Positions 16,847 through 25,412 are shown, counted from the first letter of the stretch. The stretch is 64,000 bases of DNA from Flavonifractor avistercoris (GCA_019119085.1 DWXT01000103.1:1-64000); one strand, 5' to 3'. A program made the numbers and translations. The notes: generated from the sequence alone by a model not told the origin.

Positions 16847-17836
16847 TCACCCGAAAAGCTTGGACAGGTTTTCTTTGAAAGGCGGGTAGATGACCCCCTT
16901 CTCGGTGATGATGCCGGTGACCAGGCTGTGGGGGGTCACGTCAAAGGCGGGGTTGTACACCTCCACCTGGGCCGGGGCGGTCTGGACGCCATAGAGGGTG
17001 CGCACCTCGTCCTTGTCCCGCTCCTCGATGGGAATGCCGCTGCCGTCGGGCAGGGTCAGGTCGATGGTGGAGCAGGGGAGGGCCACATAGAAGGGCACCC
17101 CGTGGTGGTGGGCGTTGACCGCCACCGAGTAGGTGCCGATCTTGTTGGCGAAGTCGCCGTTGGCGGCCATGCGGTCGCACCCCACCACCACCAGGTCGAT
17201 CTTCCCCTTGGCCATCAGGCTGGCAGCCATGTTGTCGGCGATCAGGGTGGCGGGGATGTGGTCGTGAACCAGCTCGTAGGCGGTGAGGCGGGCGCCCTGG
17301 AGCAGGGGGCGGGTCTCGTCGGCGTAAACCATCTCCACTTTACCCAGCTCGTGAGCCGCCCGGATCACCCCCAGGGCGGTACCGTAGCCGCCGGTGGCCA
17401 GGGCCCCGGCGTTGCAGTGGGTGAGGATGCGGGCGTGCTCCGGCACCACCGCCGCCCCGTAAGCCCCCATTGCTTTACACATGGCCACGTCCTCGGCGTG
17501 GATGGCCTTGGCCTCCTCCACCAGGACGGCGGGGTCACCGCCGCAGTCCTCCGCCCTGTTCGCCATGCGCTCCAGCGCCCAGAACAGGTTCACCGCTGTG
17601 GGGCGACTGGAGGCCAGGACGGCCCTGGCCTCCCCCAGATCCTCCCCGGCCAGGGCGGCCAGGCAGTAGGCGTAGGCGGCGGTGACGCCGATGGCGGGGG
17701 CCCCCCGCACCACCATGGTGCGGATGGCATCGGCCACGGGGCGGTAGTCGGTATAGGAAATCCACGCCTCGGTGACGGGGAGCTTGGTCTGATCCAGCAA
17801 GTAAAGGGTATTTCCTTCCCAGCGGATGGCGTCCAT
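16847..17836 (-). CDS. mtnA: Methylthioribose-1-phosphate isomerase (MtnA/eIF2B-like)
   Basis: Isomerises methylthioribose-1-phosphate to methylthioribulose-1-phosphate in methionine salvage. The 329-residue protein has the family's RMVVRGAPAIG-type loop (TMVVRGAPAIGVTAAYAY), the catalytic cysteine in THCNAGALATGGYGTALG, the catalytic aspartate in IADNMAASLM, and GCDRMAANGDFANKIGTY. I chose the ATG at 17836 because GGAGG lies eight bases upstream; an ATG 15 bases earlier is part of that ribosome binding site. No other salvage genes are nearby, so the true substrate could differ (related enzymes act on other sugar phosphates). Confidence 0.9.
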   Translation of the reverse strand: MDAIRWEGNTLYLLDQTKLPVTEAWISYTDYRPVADAIRTMVVRGAPAIGVTAAYAYCLAALAGEDLGEARAVLASSRPTAVNLFWALERMANRAEDCGGDPAVLVEEAKAIHAEDVAMCKAMGAYGAAVVPEHARILTHCNAGALATGGYGTALGVIRAAHELGKVEMVYADETRPLLQGARLTAYELVHDHIPATLIADNMAASLMAKGKIDLVVVGCDRMAANGDFANKIGTYSVAVNAHHHGVPFYVALPCSTIDLTLPDGSGIPIEERDKDEVRTLYGVQTAPAQVEVYNPAFDVTPHSLVTGIITEKGVIYPPFKENLSKLFG

Positions 17837-17869
17837 AGGGAAAACCTCCATTCCTTGATTTCACCTGTT

Positions 17870-17898
17870 ACTATAACACAACGGACAACGGGAGTAAA
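17870..17898 (-). promoter_or_regulatory. Probable mtnA promoter
   Basis: On the reverse strand TTTACT (17898-17893), 17 bases, TATAGT (17875-17870), in the gap between divergent mtnA and the ABC-F gene. Confidence 0.5.
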
Positions 17899-17901
17899 CA
17901 A

Positions 17902-19830
17902 ATGATTGACATATCCGTCTCGAACCTGTCCAAGGAGTTCGAGGTAGGCAAAAAAATATTGGACGGCCTCACCTTCCAGGTGGATCAAGGGGAGCGGGTG
18001 GGTCTGCTGGGCAAGAACGGCGCCGGCAAGACCACGGTGTTCAAGATCCTCACCGGGGAGCTGGACTGGGACGAGGGGGAGGTGCACATCGCCCCGGGCA
18101 AGGGGGTGGGCCTCATCTCCCAGATCCCGGTCTATCCGCCGGCCTACACCGTGGAGGACGTGCTCCAGACCGCCTTTGACAGGCTCCACGCCATGGAGGC
18201 GGAGATGGCCGAGCTGGCCGGGCGCATGGCCAGCGACAGCGACCCCGCCCTGCTGAAACGGTACGACGCCCTCACCGCCGCCTTTGAGGCGGGGGGCGGC
18301 TACGACACCCAGACCGAGCTGAACAAGGTGTGCAACGGCCTGGAGATCTCCCCGGATATGCGGGGGCAGCTCTTTTCCTCCCTGTCCGGCGGGGAAAAGA
18401 CACGGGTTAACCTGGCCCGCCTGATCCTGGAGGACACCGACATCCTCCTGCTGGACGAGCCCACCAACCACCTGGATCTCCACGCCACCGAGTGGCTGGA
18501 GGAGTATCTGGATCGCTACAAGGGCACGGTGCTGGCCATCTCCCACGACCGCTGGTTCCTGGATCGGGTGGTCAAGCGGATCATCGAGATCCACGACGGC
18601 AAGGCGGAGTTCTACTCCGGCAACTACTCCTTCTACGTGGTGGAGAAGGAGCAGCGGTATCAGGAGCGGCTCAGGCAGTACGAGAAGGAGCAGGCCAAGA
18701 TTGAACAGCTGGAGAAGGCCGCCGAGCAGCTGCGCATCTGGGCCTATTCGGGCAACGATAAGATCTTCAAGCGGGCCCAGTCCATGGAGAAGCGCATTGA
18801 GCGCATCCGCACCACCGACAAGCCCACCAGGGAGCGCCGCCTGGACAGGAAGTTCGGGGAGAGCCAGTTCCGGGGAGACGAGGTGCTCACCATCAAGGAG
18901 CTGAAAAAGTCCTTTGACGGCCGGGTGCTCTTCGACCACGTGAACCTGGAGGTGATCGGCGGGGAACGGATTGCCCTGCTGGGGGACAACGGAACCGGCA
19001 AATCAACCCTGCTGAAAATCCTGCTGGGGGAGGAGGCGCCGGACAGCGGAAAAATCCGCATGGGCCCCACGGTGAAGATCGGCTACCTGCCCCAGATCAT
19101 CCACTTCGCCCACCCGGAGCGCAACCTGGTGGACACCATGATCTACGACCAGGACTGCTCCACCCAGACCGCCCGCAACCGCCTGGCGGCCTTCAACTTC
19201 CGGGGGGAGGACGTGTTCAAGCCGGTGTCCGCCCTGTCCGGCGGGGAGCAGAGCCGCCTGCGCCTGTGCATGCTCATGGACGAGAAGATCAACCTGCTGA
19301 TTTTGGACGAGCCCACCAACCACCTGGACGTGGCCAGCCGGGAGTGGATCGAGGAGGCGGTGGAGAGCTACGAGGGCAACCTGCTCTTCGTCTCCCACGA
19401 CCGCTATTTCATCAACCGCTTCGCCACCCGCATCTGGATGCTGGAAAACGGGCAGATCACTGACTTCCGGGGTACCTTTGAGGAGTACCGGGCGGCCCAG
19501 GAGCGGGCCAAGGCTGCGGCCTCCGGCAAGGAGAAACAGGTAGGGCGGGGGCTTGCCCCCGCCGAAAAGGAGCAGTCCGCCAAAAAGGAGAAGCCCAGGC
19601 GCCCCGGCGGCACCAAGGAGCTGGAGAAACAGGTGGCGGCGGCGGAGCGGGCGGTGGCCAAGGCGGAGGAGCGGCAGTACGAGCTGTCGCTGAAAGCGGA
19701 GGAGGTGGCCTCCAACTACCTGGAGCTCCAGAAGGTCTATGAGGAGCAGAAGGCCCTGGAGGAGGAGATCGCCACCCTCTACACCAGGTGGGAGACCCTG
19801 GCGGCGGAGCTGGAGGAGGCCAAAGGGTGA
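17902..19830 (+). CDS. ABC-F family ATP-binding protein
   Basis: A soluble protein with two ABC ATPase domains and no membrane part. ABC-F proteins bind the ribosomal E site and relieve stalling or confer antibiotic resistance. Domain 1 has GLLGKNGAGKTT, LSGGEKTRVNLARL and LLLDEPTNHLDLHATEW; domain 2 (from about residue 335) has ALLGDNGTGKSTLLK, LSGGEQSRLRL and LILDEPTNHLDVASREW. A charged coiled coil (about 575-640) closes the protein, as in Uup/YdiF-type members. Of its 642 residues, VGRGLAPA in the linker before the coiled coil is encoded by a 23-base palindromic repeat. ATG 17902 follows GGAG. ydcF overlaps its stop. Confidence 0.93.
   Translation: MIDISVSNLSKEFEVGKKILDGLTFQVDQGERVGLLGKNGAGKTTVFKILTGELDWDEGEVHIAPGKGVGLISQIPVYPPAYTVEDVLQTAFDRLHAMEAEMAELAGRMASDSDPALLKRYDALTAAFEAGGGYDTQTELNKVCNGLEISPDMRGQLFSSLSGGEKTRVNLARLILEDTDILLLDEPTNHLDLHATEWLEEYLDRYKGTVLAISHDRWFLDRVVKRIIEIHDGKAEFYSGNYSFYVVEKEQRYQERLRQYEKEQAKIEQLEKAAEQLRIWAYSGNDKIFKRAQSMEKRIERIRTTDKPTRERRLDRKFGESQFRGDEVLTIKELKKSFDGRVLFDHVNLEVIGGERIALLGDNGTGKSTLLKILLGEEAPDSGKIRMGPTVKIGYLPQIIHFAHPERNLVDTMIYDQDCSTQTARNRLAAFNFRGEDVFKPVSALSGGEQSRLRLCMLMDEKINLLILDEPTNHLDVASREWIEEAVESYEGNLLFVSHDRYFINRFATRIWMLENGQITDFRGTFEEYRAAQERAKAAASGKEKQVGRGLAPAEKEQSAKKEKPRRPGGTKELEKQVAAAERAVAKAEERQYELSLKAEEVASNYLELQKVYEEQKALEEEIATLYTRWETLAAELEEAKG
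19541..19563 (+). repeat. TAGGG-headed palindromic repeat inside the ABC-F coding sequence
   Basis: Identical in all 23 bases to the repeat at 5614-5636. Here it is read in another frame, as VGRGLAPA, so no stop arises. It falls between ABC domain 2 and the C-terminal coiled coil, a place that tolerates insertions. Confidence 0.9.
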
Positions 19831-20483
19831 AGCTGAGACAGAGAAAGAAAAACTACTACCACCCCTACGAGGGGCGGAGGAAGCCCCTGTGGCTGAAAAT
19901 TCTGCTTGCACTGGTGCTGCTGGCGGTGCTGGCCTTTGCCGTGCTGGAGGGCATTGTGCTCTCCGGCGGCCGCACCCGGGTGGCGGCGGGGGACGACGCC
20001 CCGGAGGTCATGGTGATTTTCGGGTGCAAGGTGGATCCGGACGGGCCGTCCATCCTGCTCCGGGATCGGCTGGACACCGCCCTGGGCTATCTGGAGGCTC
20101 ACCCGGACATGACGGTTGTGGTGGCCGGCGGCCAGGGCAGTGACGAGCCCGTCAGCGAGGCCCAGGCCATGTATGACTACCTGGTGGAGCACGGGGTGGA
20201 CGGGGCTCAAATCATCCGGGAGGATCAGTCCCGCAACACCTGGCAGAACATCAACTACACGCTGGAGCTTTTTCAGAGCGGAGAGGCGGCGGATACGGAA
20301 CAGGTGCTGCTGGTGTCCAGCGATTTCCACCTGACCCGCATTCAGATGCTGTGGAACCGGGCCAGCGGCGGCGGAGACACCCTCTCCACCCTGGCCGCGC
20401 CGGTGAGCCACTTCCCGTCGAGGGTGCAGATGTTCTTCCGGGAGCCCTTTGCCTTGGTAAAGTCCTTTTTGTTTGACAGGTGA
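19827..20483 (+). CDS. YdcF/DUF218 family membrane-anchored protein
   Basis: A 218-residue protein with a basic N-terminus (KLRQRKKNYYH), one membrane helix (about 20-42) and an external DUF218 domain: VMVIFGCKVDPDGPS, VVVAGGQGSDEPVSEA, EDQSRNTWQNINYT and LLVSSDFHLTRIQML. DUF218 includes SanA/YdcF/ElyC proteins tied to envelope integrity or cofactor binding; the reaction is not known. GTG 19827 overlaps the ABC-F stop and has GGAGGAGG upstream; earlier in-frame codons lie in the ABC-F gene. Confidence 0.88.
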   Translation: MKLRQRKKNYYHPYEGRRKPLWLKILLALVLLAVLAFAVLEGIVLSGGRTRVAAGDDAPEVMVIFGCKVDPDGPSILLRDRLDTALGYLEAHPDMTVVVAGGQGSDEPVSEAQAMYDYLVEHGVDGAQIIREDQSRNTWQNINYTLELFQSGEAADTEQVLLVSSDFHLTRIQMLWNRASGGGDTLSTLAAPVSHFPSRVQMFFREPFALVKSFLFDR

Positions 20484-20495
20484 TATGATTTGGAA

Positions 20496-21563
20496 ATGAT
20501 GGAAAAACTACGCTCGCTGGATCTCCACTACGCGGATGTGGAGGCCCGGCTGGGCGCGCCGGAGACCTATGACGACCCCGCCCTGGTGGCGAAGCTCAAC
20601 AAGGAGCAGCGGGAGCTGGAGCCGGTGGTGTCCGCCTACCGGGCCTACCAGCGCCGCCGGCAGGATCTGGCGGACGCCGAGGCGCTGATGGGCGATCCGG
20701 ACATGAAGGAGCTGGCCCAGGAGGAGTTCCACCAGGCCAAGGAGGACATCGCCCGGCTGGAGGAGGAGATCAAGGTGCTCCTGCTGCCCCGGGATCCCAA
20801 CGACGACAAGAACGTAATTGTGGAGATCCGGGCCGGCGTGGGCGGGGAGGAGGCGGCTCTGTTCGCCCACTCCCTGTTCCGCATGTACTCCATGTACGCC
20901 GACGCCCGCCGCTGGAAGGTGGAGGTGGACTCGGTGAACGAGACCGAGCTGGGCGGCATCAAGGAGATCTGCTTCACCATCGAGGGGGACGGAGCCTATT
21001 CCCGGCTGAAATTCGAGAGCGGCGTCCACCGGGTGCAGCGGGTGCCGGAGACCGAGTCCGGCGGCCGCATCCACACCTCCACCGCCACGGTGGCGGTGCT
21101 GCCCGAGGTGGACGAGGTGGACTTCGAGCTCAACCCGGCGGACATCGAGATGCAGGTGTTCCGCTCCTCCGGTGCCGGCGGCCAGCACATCAACAAGACC
21201 TCCTCCGCCGTGCGGCTCATCCACAAGCCCACCGGCACGGTGGTGGAGTGCCAGCAGGAGCGCAGCCAGTTCCAGAACCGGGACAAGGCCATGCAGATTC
21301 TGCGCTCCCGCCTGTACGAGGCCAAGGTACGGGAGCAGGAGGAGGCCGTCACGGCCGAGCGCCGCAGCCAGGTGGGCACCGGCATGCGCAACGAGCGCAT
21401 CCGCACCTACAACTTCCCCCAGGGACGACTCACCGACCACCGCATCGGCCTGACCCTCTACAAGCTGGAGAGCGTCATGGACGGGAACCTGGACGAGATC
21501 ATCGACGCGCTGGTCACCGCGGATCAGGCAGAGCGCCTGAAAGCCCGGGAGCAGGACGGCTAA
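20496..21563 (+). CDS. prfA: Peptide chain release factor 1
   Basis: RF1 recognises UAA and UAG in the ribosomal A site and releases the finished protein. The 355-residue protein carries the GGQ motif (RSSGAGGQHINKTSSAVR, which catalyses release) and conserved stretches VEIRAGVGGEEAALFA, GVHRVQRVPETESGGRIH and NERIRTYNFPQGRLTDHR. The start is uncertain: TTG 20490, ATG 20496 and ATG 20499 are all in frame, with AGGTGA at about 20478-20483. RF1 is needed by the many TAG-stopped genes here. Confidence 0.96.
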   Translation: MMEKLRSLDLHYADVEARLGAPETYDDPALVAKLNKEQRELEPVVSAYRAYQRRRQDLADAEALMGDPDMKELAQEEFHQAKEDIARLEEEIKVLLLPRDPNDDKNVIVEIRAGVGGEEAALFAHSLFRMYSMYADARRWKVEVDSVNETELGGIKEICFTIEGDGAYSRLKFESGVHRVQRVPETESGGRIHTSTATVAVLPEVDEVDFELNPADIEMQVFRSSGAGGQHINKTSSAVRLIHKPTGTVVECQQERSQFQNRDKAMQILRSRLYEAKVREQEEAVTAERRSQVGTGMRNERIRTYNFPQGRLTDHRIGLTLYKLESVMDGNLDEIIDALVTADQAERLKAREQDG

Positions 21564-21587
21564 GACGGCCCGCAGACGAAAAAACAG

Positions 21588-21614
21588 GGCGGGCGGACAC
21601 CCGCCGGCATTTTT
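21588..21614 (+). terminator. Terminator after prfA
   Basis: GGCGGG (21588-21593) pairs with CCCGCC (21600-21605), followed by GGCATTTTT. Confidence 0.6.
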
Positions 21615-21711
21615 CGCGGAGGGGCGGCTTACCGTCTGTCGCGGAGGGCTTGAAGGGTAACAGCGAGCGGCTTAAGCAAAGTCAAGAGAGCTAGAAAGGA
21701 AGAGAAACATC

Positions 21712-21969
21712 GTGGAATTGATCATTCGCTTTACCACGCTGCCGGAGAGACTGACCCTGGATATGGTCAAGTCCGATCTGGCGGAGCTGCTGGAGGACGA
21801 CGGCTGGCTCACCGGCTCCGGGGCGGACTACATCGAGATGGAGCTGGAGGACGAGAAGGTCAACCCCAAGTATGGCATCCTCACCGTGAAGAACTACCTG
21901 CAAAAGGCGCAGTTTGCCCCCGACACCGCCATCGAGCTGGCGGGCACGCCGGTGGGCATCTACGAGTAG
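21712..21969 (+). CDS. Small conserved-looking protein of unknown function (85 aa)
   Basis: GTG 21712 follows AAAGGAAGAG. The 85-residue product is acidic (DDGWLTGSGADYIEMELEDE), has no membrane segment or signal peptide, and I do not recognise a family. It begins with a hydrophobic strand-like MELIIRFTTLP and ends ELAGTPVGIYE, which suggests a small alpha/beta fold. Codon use matches the neighbours, which supports real coding. The TAG stop is the head of a palindromic repeat. It sits between prfA and a 39-residue membrane protein gene. Confidence 0.7.
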   Translation: MELIIRFTTLPERLTLDMVKSDLAELLEDDGWLTGSGADYIEMELEDEKVNPKYGILTVKNYLQKAQFAPDTAIELAGTPVGIYE

Positions 21970-21991
21970 GGGCGCACCTGCGCGCGCGCCC
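21967..21991 (+). repeat. TAGGG-headed palindromic repeat, GGGCGC stem
   Basis: TAG followed by GGGCGC (21970-21975), a ten-base loop and GCGCCC (21986-21991). The TAG is the stop codon of the 85-residue protein gene. It is the weakest member of the family. Confidence 0.5.
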
Positions 21992-22032
21992 GCATCCATA
22001 GATAGAAAATCACAACAAAGGAGAAGAGATCC

Positions 22033-22152
22033 ATGAAAAAAGCGATTGGCATCCTGGTTCTTCTGTCCGGCGCGGCCCTGCTGGCGGCCGGAATCCTGAC
22101 CCTGGCGCAGCGGCCCCGGGCACGGCGGCGGAGCATTACCCGCCACTTCTGA
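22033..22152 (+). CDS. Small single-pass membrane protein (39 aa)
   Basis: ATG 22033 follows AAAGGAGAAGAGATCC, a strong ribosome binding site. The 39-residue product starts MKKAIGILVLLSGAALLAAG, a basic end plus a hydrophobic helix, then a very basic tail (QRPRARRRSITRHF). The start, RBS and sua5 spacing (17 bases) argue for a real gene. It could be a membrane microprotein with a basic cytoplasmic tail. I know no family for it. Confidence 0.6.
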   Translation: MKKAIGILVLLSGAALLAAGILTLAQRPRARRRSITRHF

Positions 22153-22169
22153 GCAAAGGGGCGAGGCAA

Positions 22170-23186
22170 GTGCAGACCCTGCGATTGACGGCGGAACAGG
22201 TGGAGACGGCGGCGGAGATCCTCCGCCGGGGCGGCCTGCTGGGCATCCCCACGGAGACGGTGTACGGCCTGGGGGCCAATGGCCTGGACGCCGGCGCGGT
22301 GGGCCGCATCTTCGCGGCCAAGGGCCGCCCCCAGGACAATCCGCTGATTCTCCACATCCCGTCGGCGGACTGGCTGGAGCGGTACTGCGAGGACATCCCG
22401 CCCTCGGCCTATGCCCTGGCGGAGCGGTTCTGGCCCGGGCCGCTGACCATGATCCTCAGGCATAAGCTCATCGTGCCCGACGCGGTGACCGCCGGACTGG
22501 ACACCGTGGGCATGCGCTGCCCGGCTCACCCGGTGTGCCGGGCCATCATCGCAGCTGCCGGTGTGCCGGTGGCGGCCCCCTCGGGCAACACCTCCGGCCG
22601 CCCCAGCCCCACCAACATGGTCGACATGCTGGAGGACATGGACGGCAAAATCGACGGCATCGTGGACGGCGGCCCCTGCGCCGTGGGGGTGGAGTCCACC
22701 ATCATCGACCTGACCTGTACGCCCCCCCGGCTGCTGCGGCCCGGCGGGATCACCCTGGAGCAGCTCCGGGAGGTGCTGGGGGAGGTGGCGGTGGATCCCG
22801 CCGTGACCCGGCTCATGGGCGAGGGGGAGAAGCCCCGGGCCCCGGGCATGAAGTATCGCCACTATGCCCCCAAGGCCCCAGTGACGGTGGTGCAGGGGGC
22901 CCCGGCGGCGGCGGCCCGGTACATCCAGGATCACATGGCCCCCGGCGACGGGGTGATCTGCTTCGACGAGTACGCCGGCCTGTTTGACGGCCACCCCCTG
23001 GAGCAGCTGGGCCCCAGCACGGACGTGCCGGAGCAGGCCCGGCGGGTGTTCGACGCCCTGCGGTGGTTCGACGGCACCGACGTGCAGCAGATCTGGGCCC
23101 AGTGCCCCGAGGCCGCCGGCATTGGTCTGGCGGTGGCCAACCGGCTGAACAAGGCGGCGGGATTTCACATCGTCCAGGCGGAGTGA
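22170..23186 (+). CDS. L-threonylcarbamoyladenylate synthase (Sua5/TsaC2 type)
   Basis: Makes threonylcarbamoyl-AMP from threonine, bicarbonate and ATP, the first step of the t6A37 modification of tRNAs reading ANN codons. The 338-residue length fits the two-domain Sua5 form: a YrdC domain (GGLLGIPTETVYGLGANGLD, AKGRPQDNPLILHI, APSGNTSGRPSPT), then a linker with APGMKYRHYAPKAPV and the Sua5 domain ending AVANRLNKAAGF. GTG 22170 has GGCGAGG upstream. After the TGA at 23184-23186 the same frame stays open for 30 codons (see findings). Confidence 0.94.
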   Translation: MQTLRLTAEQVETAAEILRRGGLLGIPTETVYGLGANGLDAGAVGRIFAAKGRPQDNPLILHIPSADWLERYCEDIPPSAYALAERFWPGPLTMILRHKLIVPDAVTAGLDTVGMRCPAHPVCRAIIAAAGVPVAAPSGNTSGRPSPTNMVDMLEDMDGKIDGIVDGGPCAVGVESTIIDLTCTPPRLLRPGGITLEQLREVLGEVAVDPAVTRLMGEGEKPRAPGMKYRHYAPKAPVTVVQGAPAAAARYIQDHMAPGDGVICFDEYAGLFDGHPLEQLGPSTDVPEQARRVFDALRWFDGTDVQQIWAQCPEAAGIGLAVANRLNKAAGFHIVQAE

Positions 23187-23277
23187 GGGCCGCAACCAGC
23201 CGCTGCGCCGATTTTGCTGGACATGGAGCGCCGCTTCCGCCTGCTGCGGGAACAGCTGCGGAAATTCACAAATCCAT

Positions 23278-23306
23278 AACACACTCGGCATGGAATATGC
23301 TATACT
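23278..23306 (+). promoter_or_regulatory. Probable extended -10 promoter of coaE
   Basis: TATACT (23301-23306) preceded by TGC, an extended -10 element, with a poor -35 (AACACA) 17 bases upstream. It lies 22 bases before the coaE start. Confidence 0.5.
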
Positions 23307-23328
23307 TACACCACGGAGGCGAGGCCCC

Positions 23329-23931
23329 ATGAAGCGAATCGGCATCACCGGCCCCACCGGGGCGGGCAAGACCACGGCCCTGGGGGCTCTGACCGACCTG
23401 GGCGCCCACATCATCGACGCGGACGCGGTGTACCACCGCCTGCTGGAGGAGAGCGGCACCCTGCGCGCCGCCCTGGCGGAACGCTTCGGCCCCTCCATCC
23501 TGACCCCGGAGGGGCGGATAGACCGGAAGGCGCTGGGCAATGTGGTGTTCGGTGACCCCGAAGCCCTGGATGAGCTGAACACGATTACCCACCGCTTTAT
23601 CGGGGAGGAGATCCACCGCCAGCTCACGCAGGCGGAGCGGGATGGCCGCCCTGCCGCGGCCATTGACGCCATTGCCCTCATCGAAAGCGGATTGGGGGAG
23701 GGCTGCGACGCGGTGGTGGGGATCCTGGCCCCCAAAGAGGTGCGCATCCGGCGCATCATGGCCCGGGAGGGCATTTCGGAGGACTACGCCCGCAGGCGGG
23801 TGGAGGCCCAGCAGGGGGACGGCTTTTTCCGCGCCCACTGCGGCTATATCCTGGAAAACCGGGAGGACGACACGCCGGAGGCATTCCGCGCCCGGGCCCG
23901 TGCCCTGTTTGAGCAGATTTTGCAGATTTGA
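23329..23931 (+). CDS. coaE: Dephospho-CoA kinase
   Basis: Phosphorylates the ribose 3'-hydroxyl of dephospho-CoA in the last step of coenzyme A synthesis. The 200-residue protein has the P-loop RIGITGPTGAGKTT, then IIDADAVYHRLLE, RKALGNVVFGD, AAIDAIALIESGLGEGCD and AREGISEDYARRRVEAQ, all typical of CoaE. ATG 23329 has GGAGGCGAGG upstream. The M18 aminopeptidase gene follows 24 bases later and is probably co-transcribed. Confidence 0.93.
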   Translation: MKRIGITGPTGAGKTTALGALTDLGAHIIDADAVYHRLLEESGTLRAALAERFGPSILTPEGRIDRKALGNVVFGDPEALDELNTITHRFIGEEIHRQLTQAERDGRPAAAIDAIALIESGLGEGCDAVVGILAPKEVRIRRIMAREGISEDYARRRVEAQQGDGFFRAHCGYILENREDDTPEAFRARARALFEQILQI

Positions 23932-23955
23932 CATTCATATAAGGAGGAAGCAACC

Positions 23956-25365
23956 ATGGAAGAAAAGCAGAAAAAGGCCGGCGAGCTGCGCCGGGAGGCG
24001 CTGTTTTATCAGCCCAAGAACGGATATGACCGACTCAGCGCCCAGGACGAGGCGGATATGAACGCCTACTGCGGCGATTACAAGAAATTTCTGGATGCCG
24101 GCAAGACGGAGCGGGAGTGCGTGGACGAGGCGGTGCGCCTGGCCGAGGCCAAGGGCTTCAAGCCCTTCACCCGGGGCATGGCGGTGAATCCCGGCGACAA
24201 GTTTTACCGGGTGAACCGGGGCAAGGCCCTGATGCTGGCGGTGATCGGCACCAGGCCCCTCAGCGAGGGCGTCAACATCGGCGCGGCCCACATCGACGCA
24301 CCCCGGCTGGATCTCAAGCCCAATCCCCTCTATGAGGACGCCGAGCTGGCCTTCTTCAAGACCCACTACTACGGCGGCATCCGCAAGTACCAGTGGGTGA
24401 CCATCCCCCTGGAGCTCCACGGCGTGGTGGCCCTGAAGGACGGCTCCACCGTCAAGGTGTCCATCGGCGGCGGCGCGGACGACCCCCAGTTCACCATCGA
24501 CGATCTGCTGCCTCACCTGGGCGCCGAGCAGTCCAAGAAGCCCCTGGGCGAGGCCATCCCCGGCGAGAGCCTGAACCTGCTCATCGGCAGCCGCCCCTTT
24601 AAGGACGACGAGGGCGCCGACCGTGTGAAGCTGGCCGTCATGGAGCTGCTCAACCAGAAGTACGGCATCGTGGAGGAGGACTTTATCTCCGCCGAGCTGG
24701 AGGTGGTGCCCGCCTTCAAGGCCACCGACATCGGCTTTGACCGCTCCCTCATCGGCGCCTACGGCCACGACGACCGGGTGTGCGGCTTTGCCTGCCTGGC
24801 GGCCGCCCTGGCGCTGGGCACCCCGGACAAGACCGCCATCTGCATGCTGGCGGACAAGGAGGAGATCGGCTCCCAGGGCGTGACGGGCATGAAGTCCGCC
24901 GCCTTCGACACCTTCGTCAGCGACCTGTGCGACGCCCAGCGGGTGCCCCTGAAGGCCTGCTATGAGAAGTCCTTCTGCCTGTCCACCGACGTGACCGCCG
25001 CCTTTGACCCCAACTTCGCCGAGGTCTACGAGAAGCGCAACAGCGCCCGGGTGAACTACGGCGTGGGCCTGTGCAAGTACACCGGCGCCCGGGGCAAGTC
25101 CGGCGCCTCCGACGCCTCCGCTGAGGTGGTGGGCTACGTCCGCAAGGTGCTGGACGAGGCCAACGTGGTGTGGCAGATGGCCGAGCTGGGCAAGGTGGAT
25201 GCCGGCGGCGGCGGCACCGTGGCCTGCTTCATGGCCGAGCGCGACATCGACACCATCGACGCCGGCGTTCCGGTACTGAGCATGCACGCCCCCTTTGAGA
25301 CCGTGTCCAAGCTGGACTGCTTCATGACCTACAAGGGGATCAAGGCCTTCTACGAGGCGAAATAA
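23956..25365 (+). CDS. M18 family aminopeptidase
   Basis: A 469-residue zinc metalloaminopeptidase of family M18, which removes N-terminal acidic or neutral residues from peptides. The zinc ligands and catalytic stretches are visible: GAAHIDAPRLDL, YGHDDRVCGFACLAA, LADKEEIGSQGVTGMKS, STDVTAAFDPNF and LSMHAPFETVSKLD. ATG 23956 lies eight bases after AAGGAGG. No signal peptide is seen, so it acts in the cytoplasm. A strong terminator follows. Confidence 0.94.
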   Translation: MEEKQKKAGELRREALFYQPKNGYDRLSAQDEADMNAYCGDYKKFLDAGKTERECVDEAVRLAEAKGFKPFTRGMAVNPGDKFYRVNRGKALMLAVIGTRPLSEGVNIGAAHIDAPRLDLKPNPLYEDAELAFFKTHYYGGIRKYQWVTIPLELHGVVALKDGSTVKVSIGGGADDPQFTIDDLLPHLGAEQSKKPLGEAIPGESLNLLIGSRPFKDDEGADRVKLAVMELLNQKYGIVEEDFISAELEVVPAFKATDIGFDRSLIGAYGHDDRVCGFACLAAALALGTPDKTAICMLADKEEIGSQGVTGMKSAAFDTFVSDLCDAQRVPLKACYEKSFCLSTDVTAAFDPNFAEVYEKRNSARVNYGVGLCKYTGARGKSGASDASAEVVGYVRKVLDEANVVWQMAELGKVDAGGGGTVACFMAERDIDTIDAGVPVLSMHAPFETVSKLDCFMTYKGIKAFYEAK

Positions 25366-25377
25366 AGACGGAAACCA

Positions 25378-25412
25378 AAATCCGCCCGCGGGATCCGCGG
25401 GCGGATTTTTTT
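25378..25412 (+). terminator. Rho-independent terminator after the aminopeptidase gene
   Basis: AAATCCGCCCGCGG pairs with CCGCGGGCGGATTT around a GAT loop, followed by further T residues. Confidence 0.9.
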
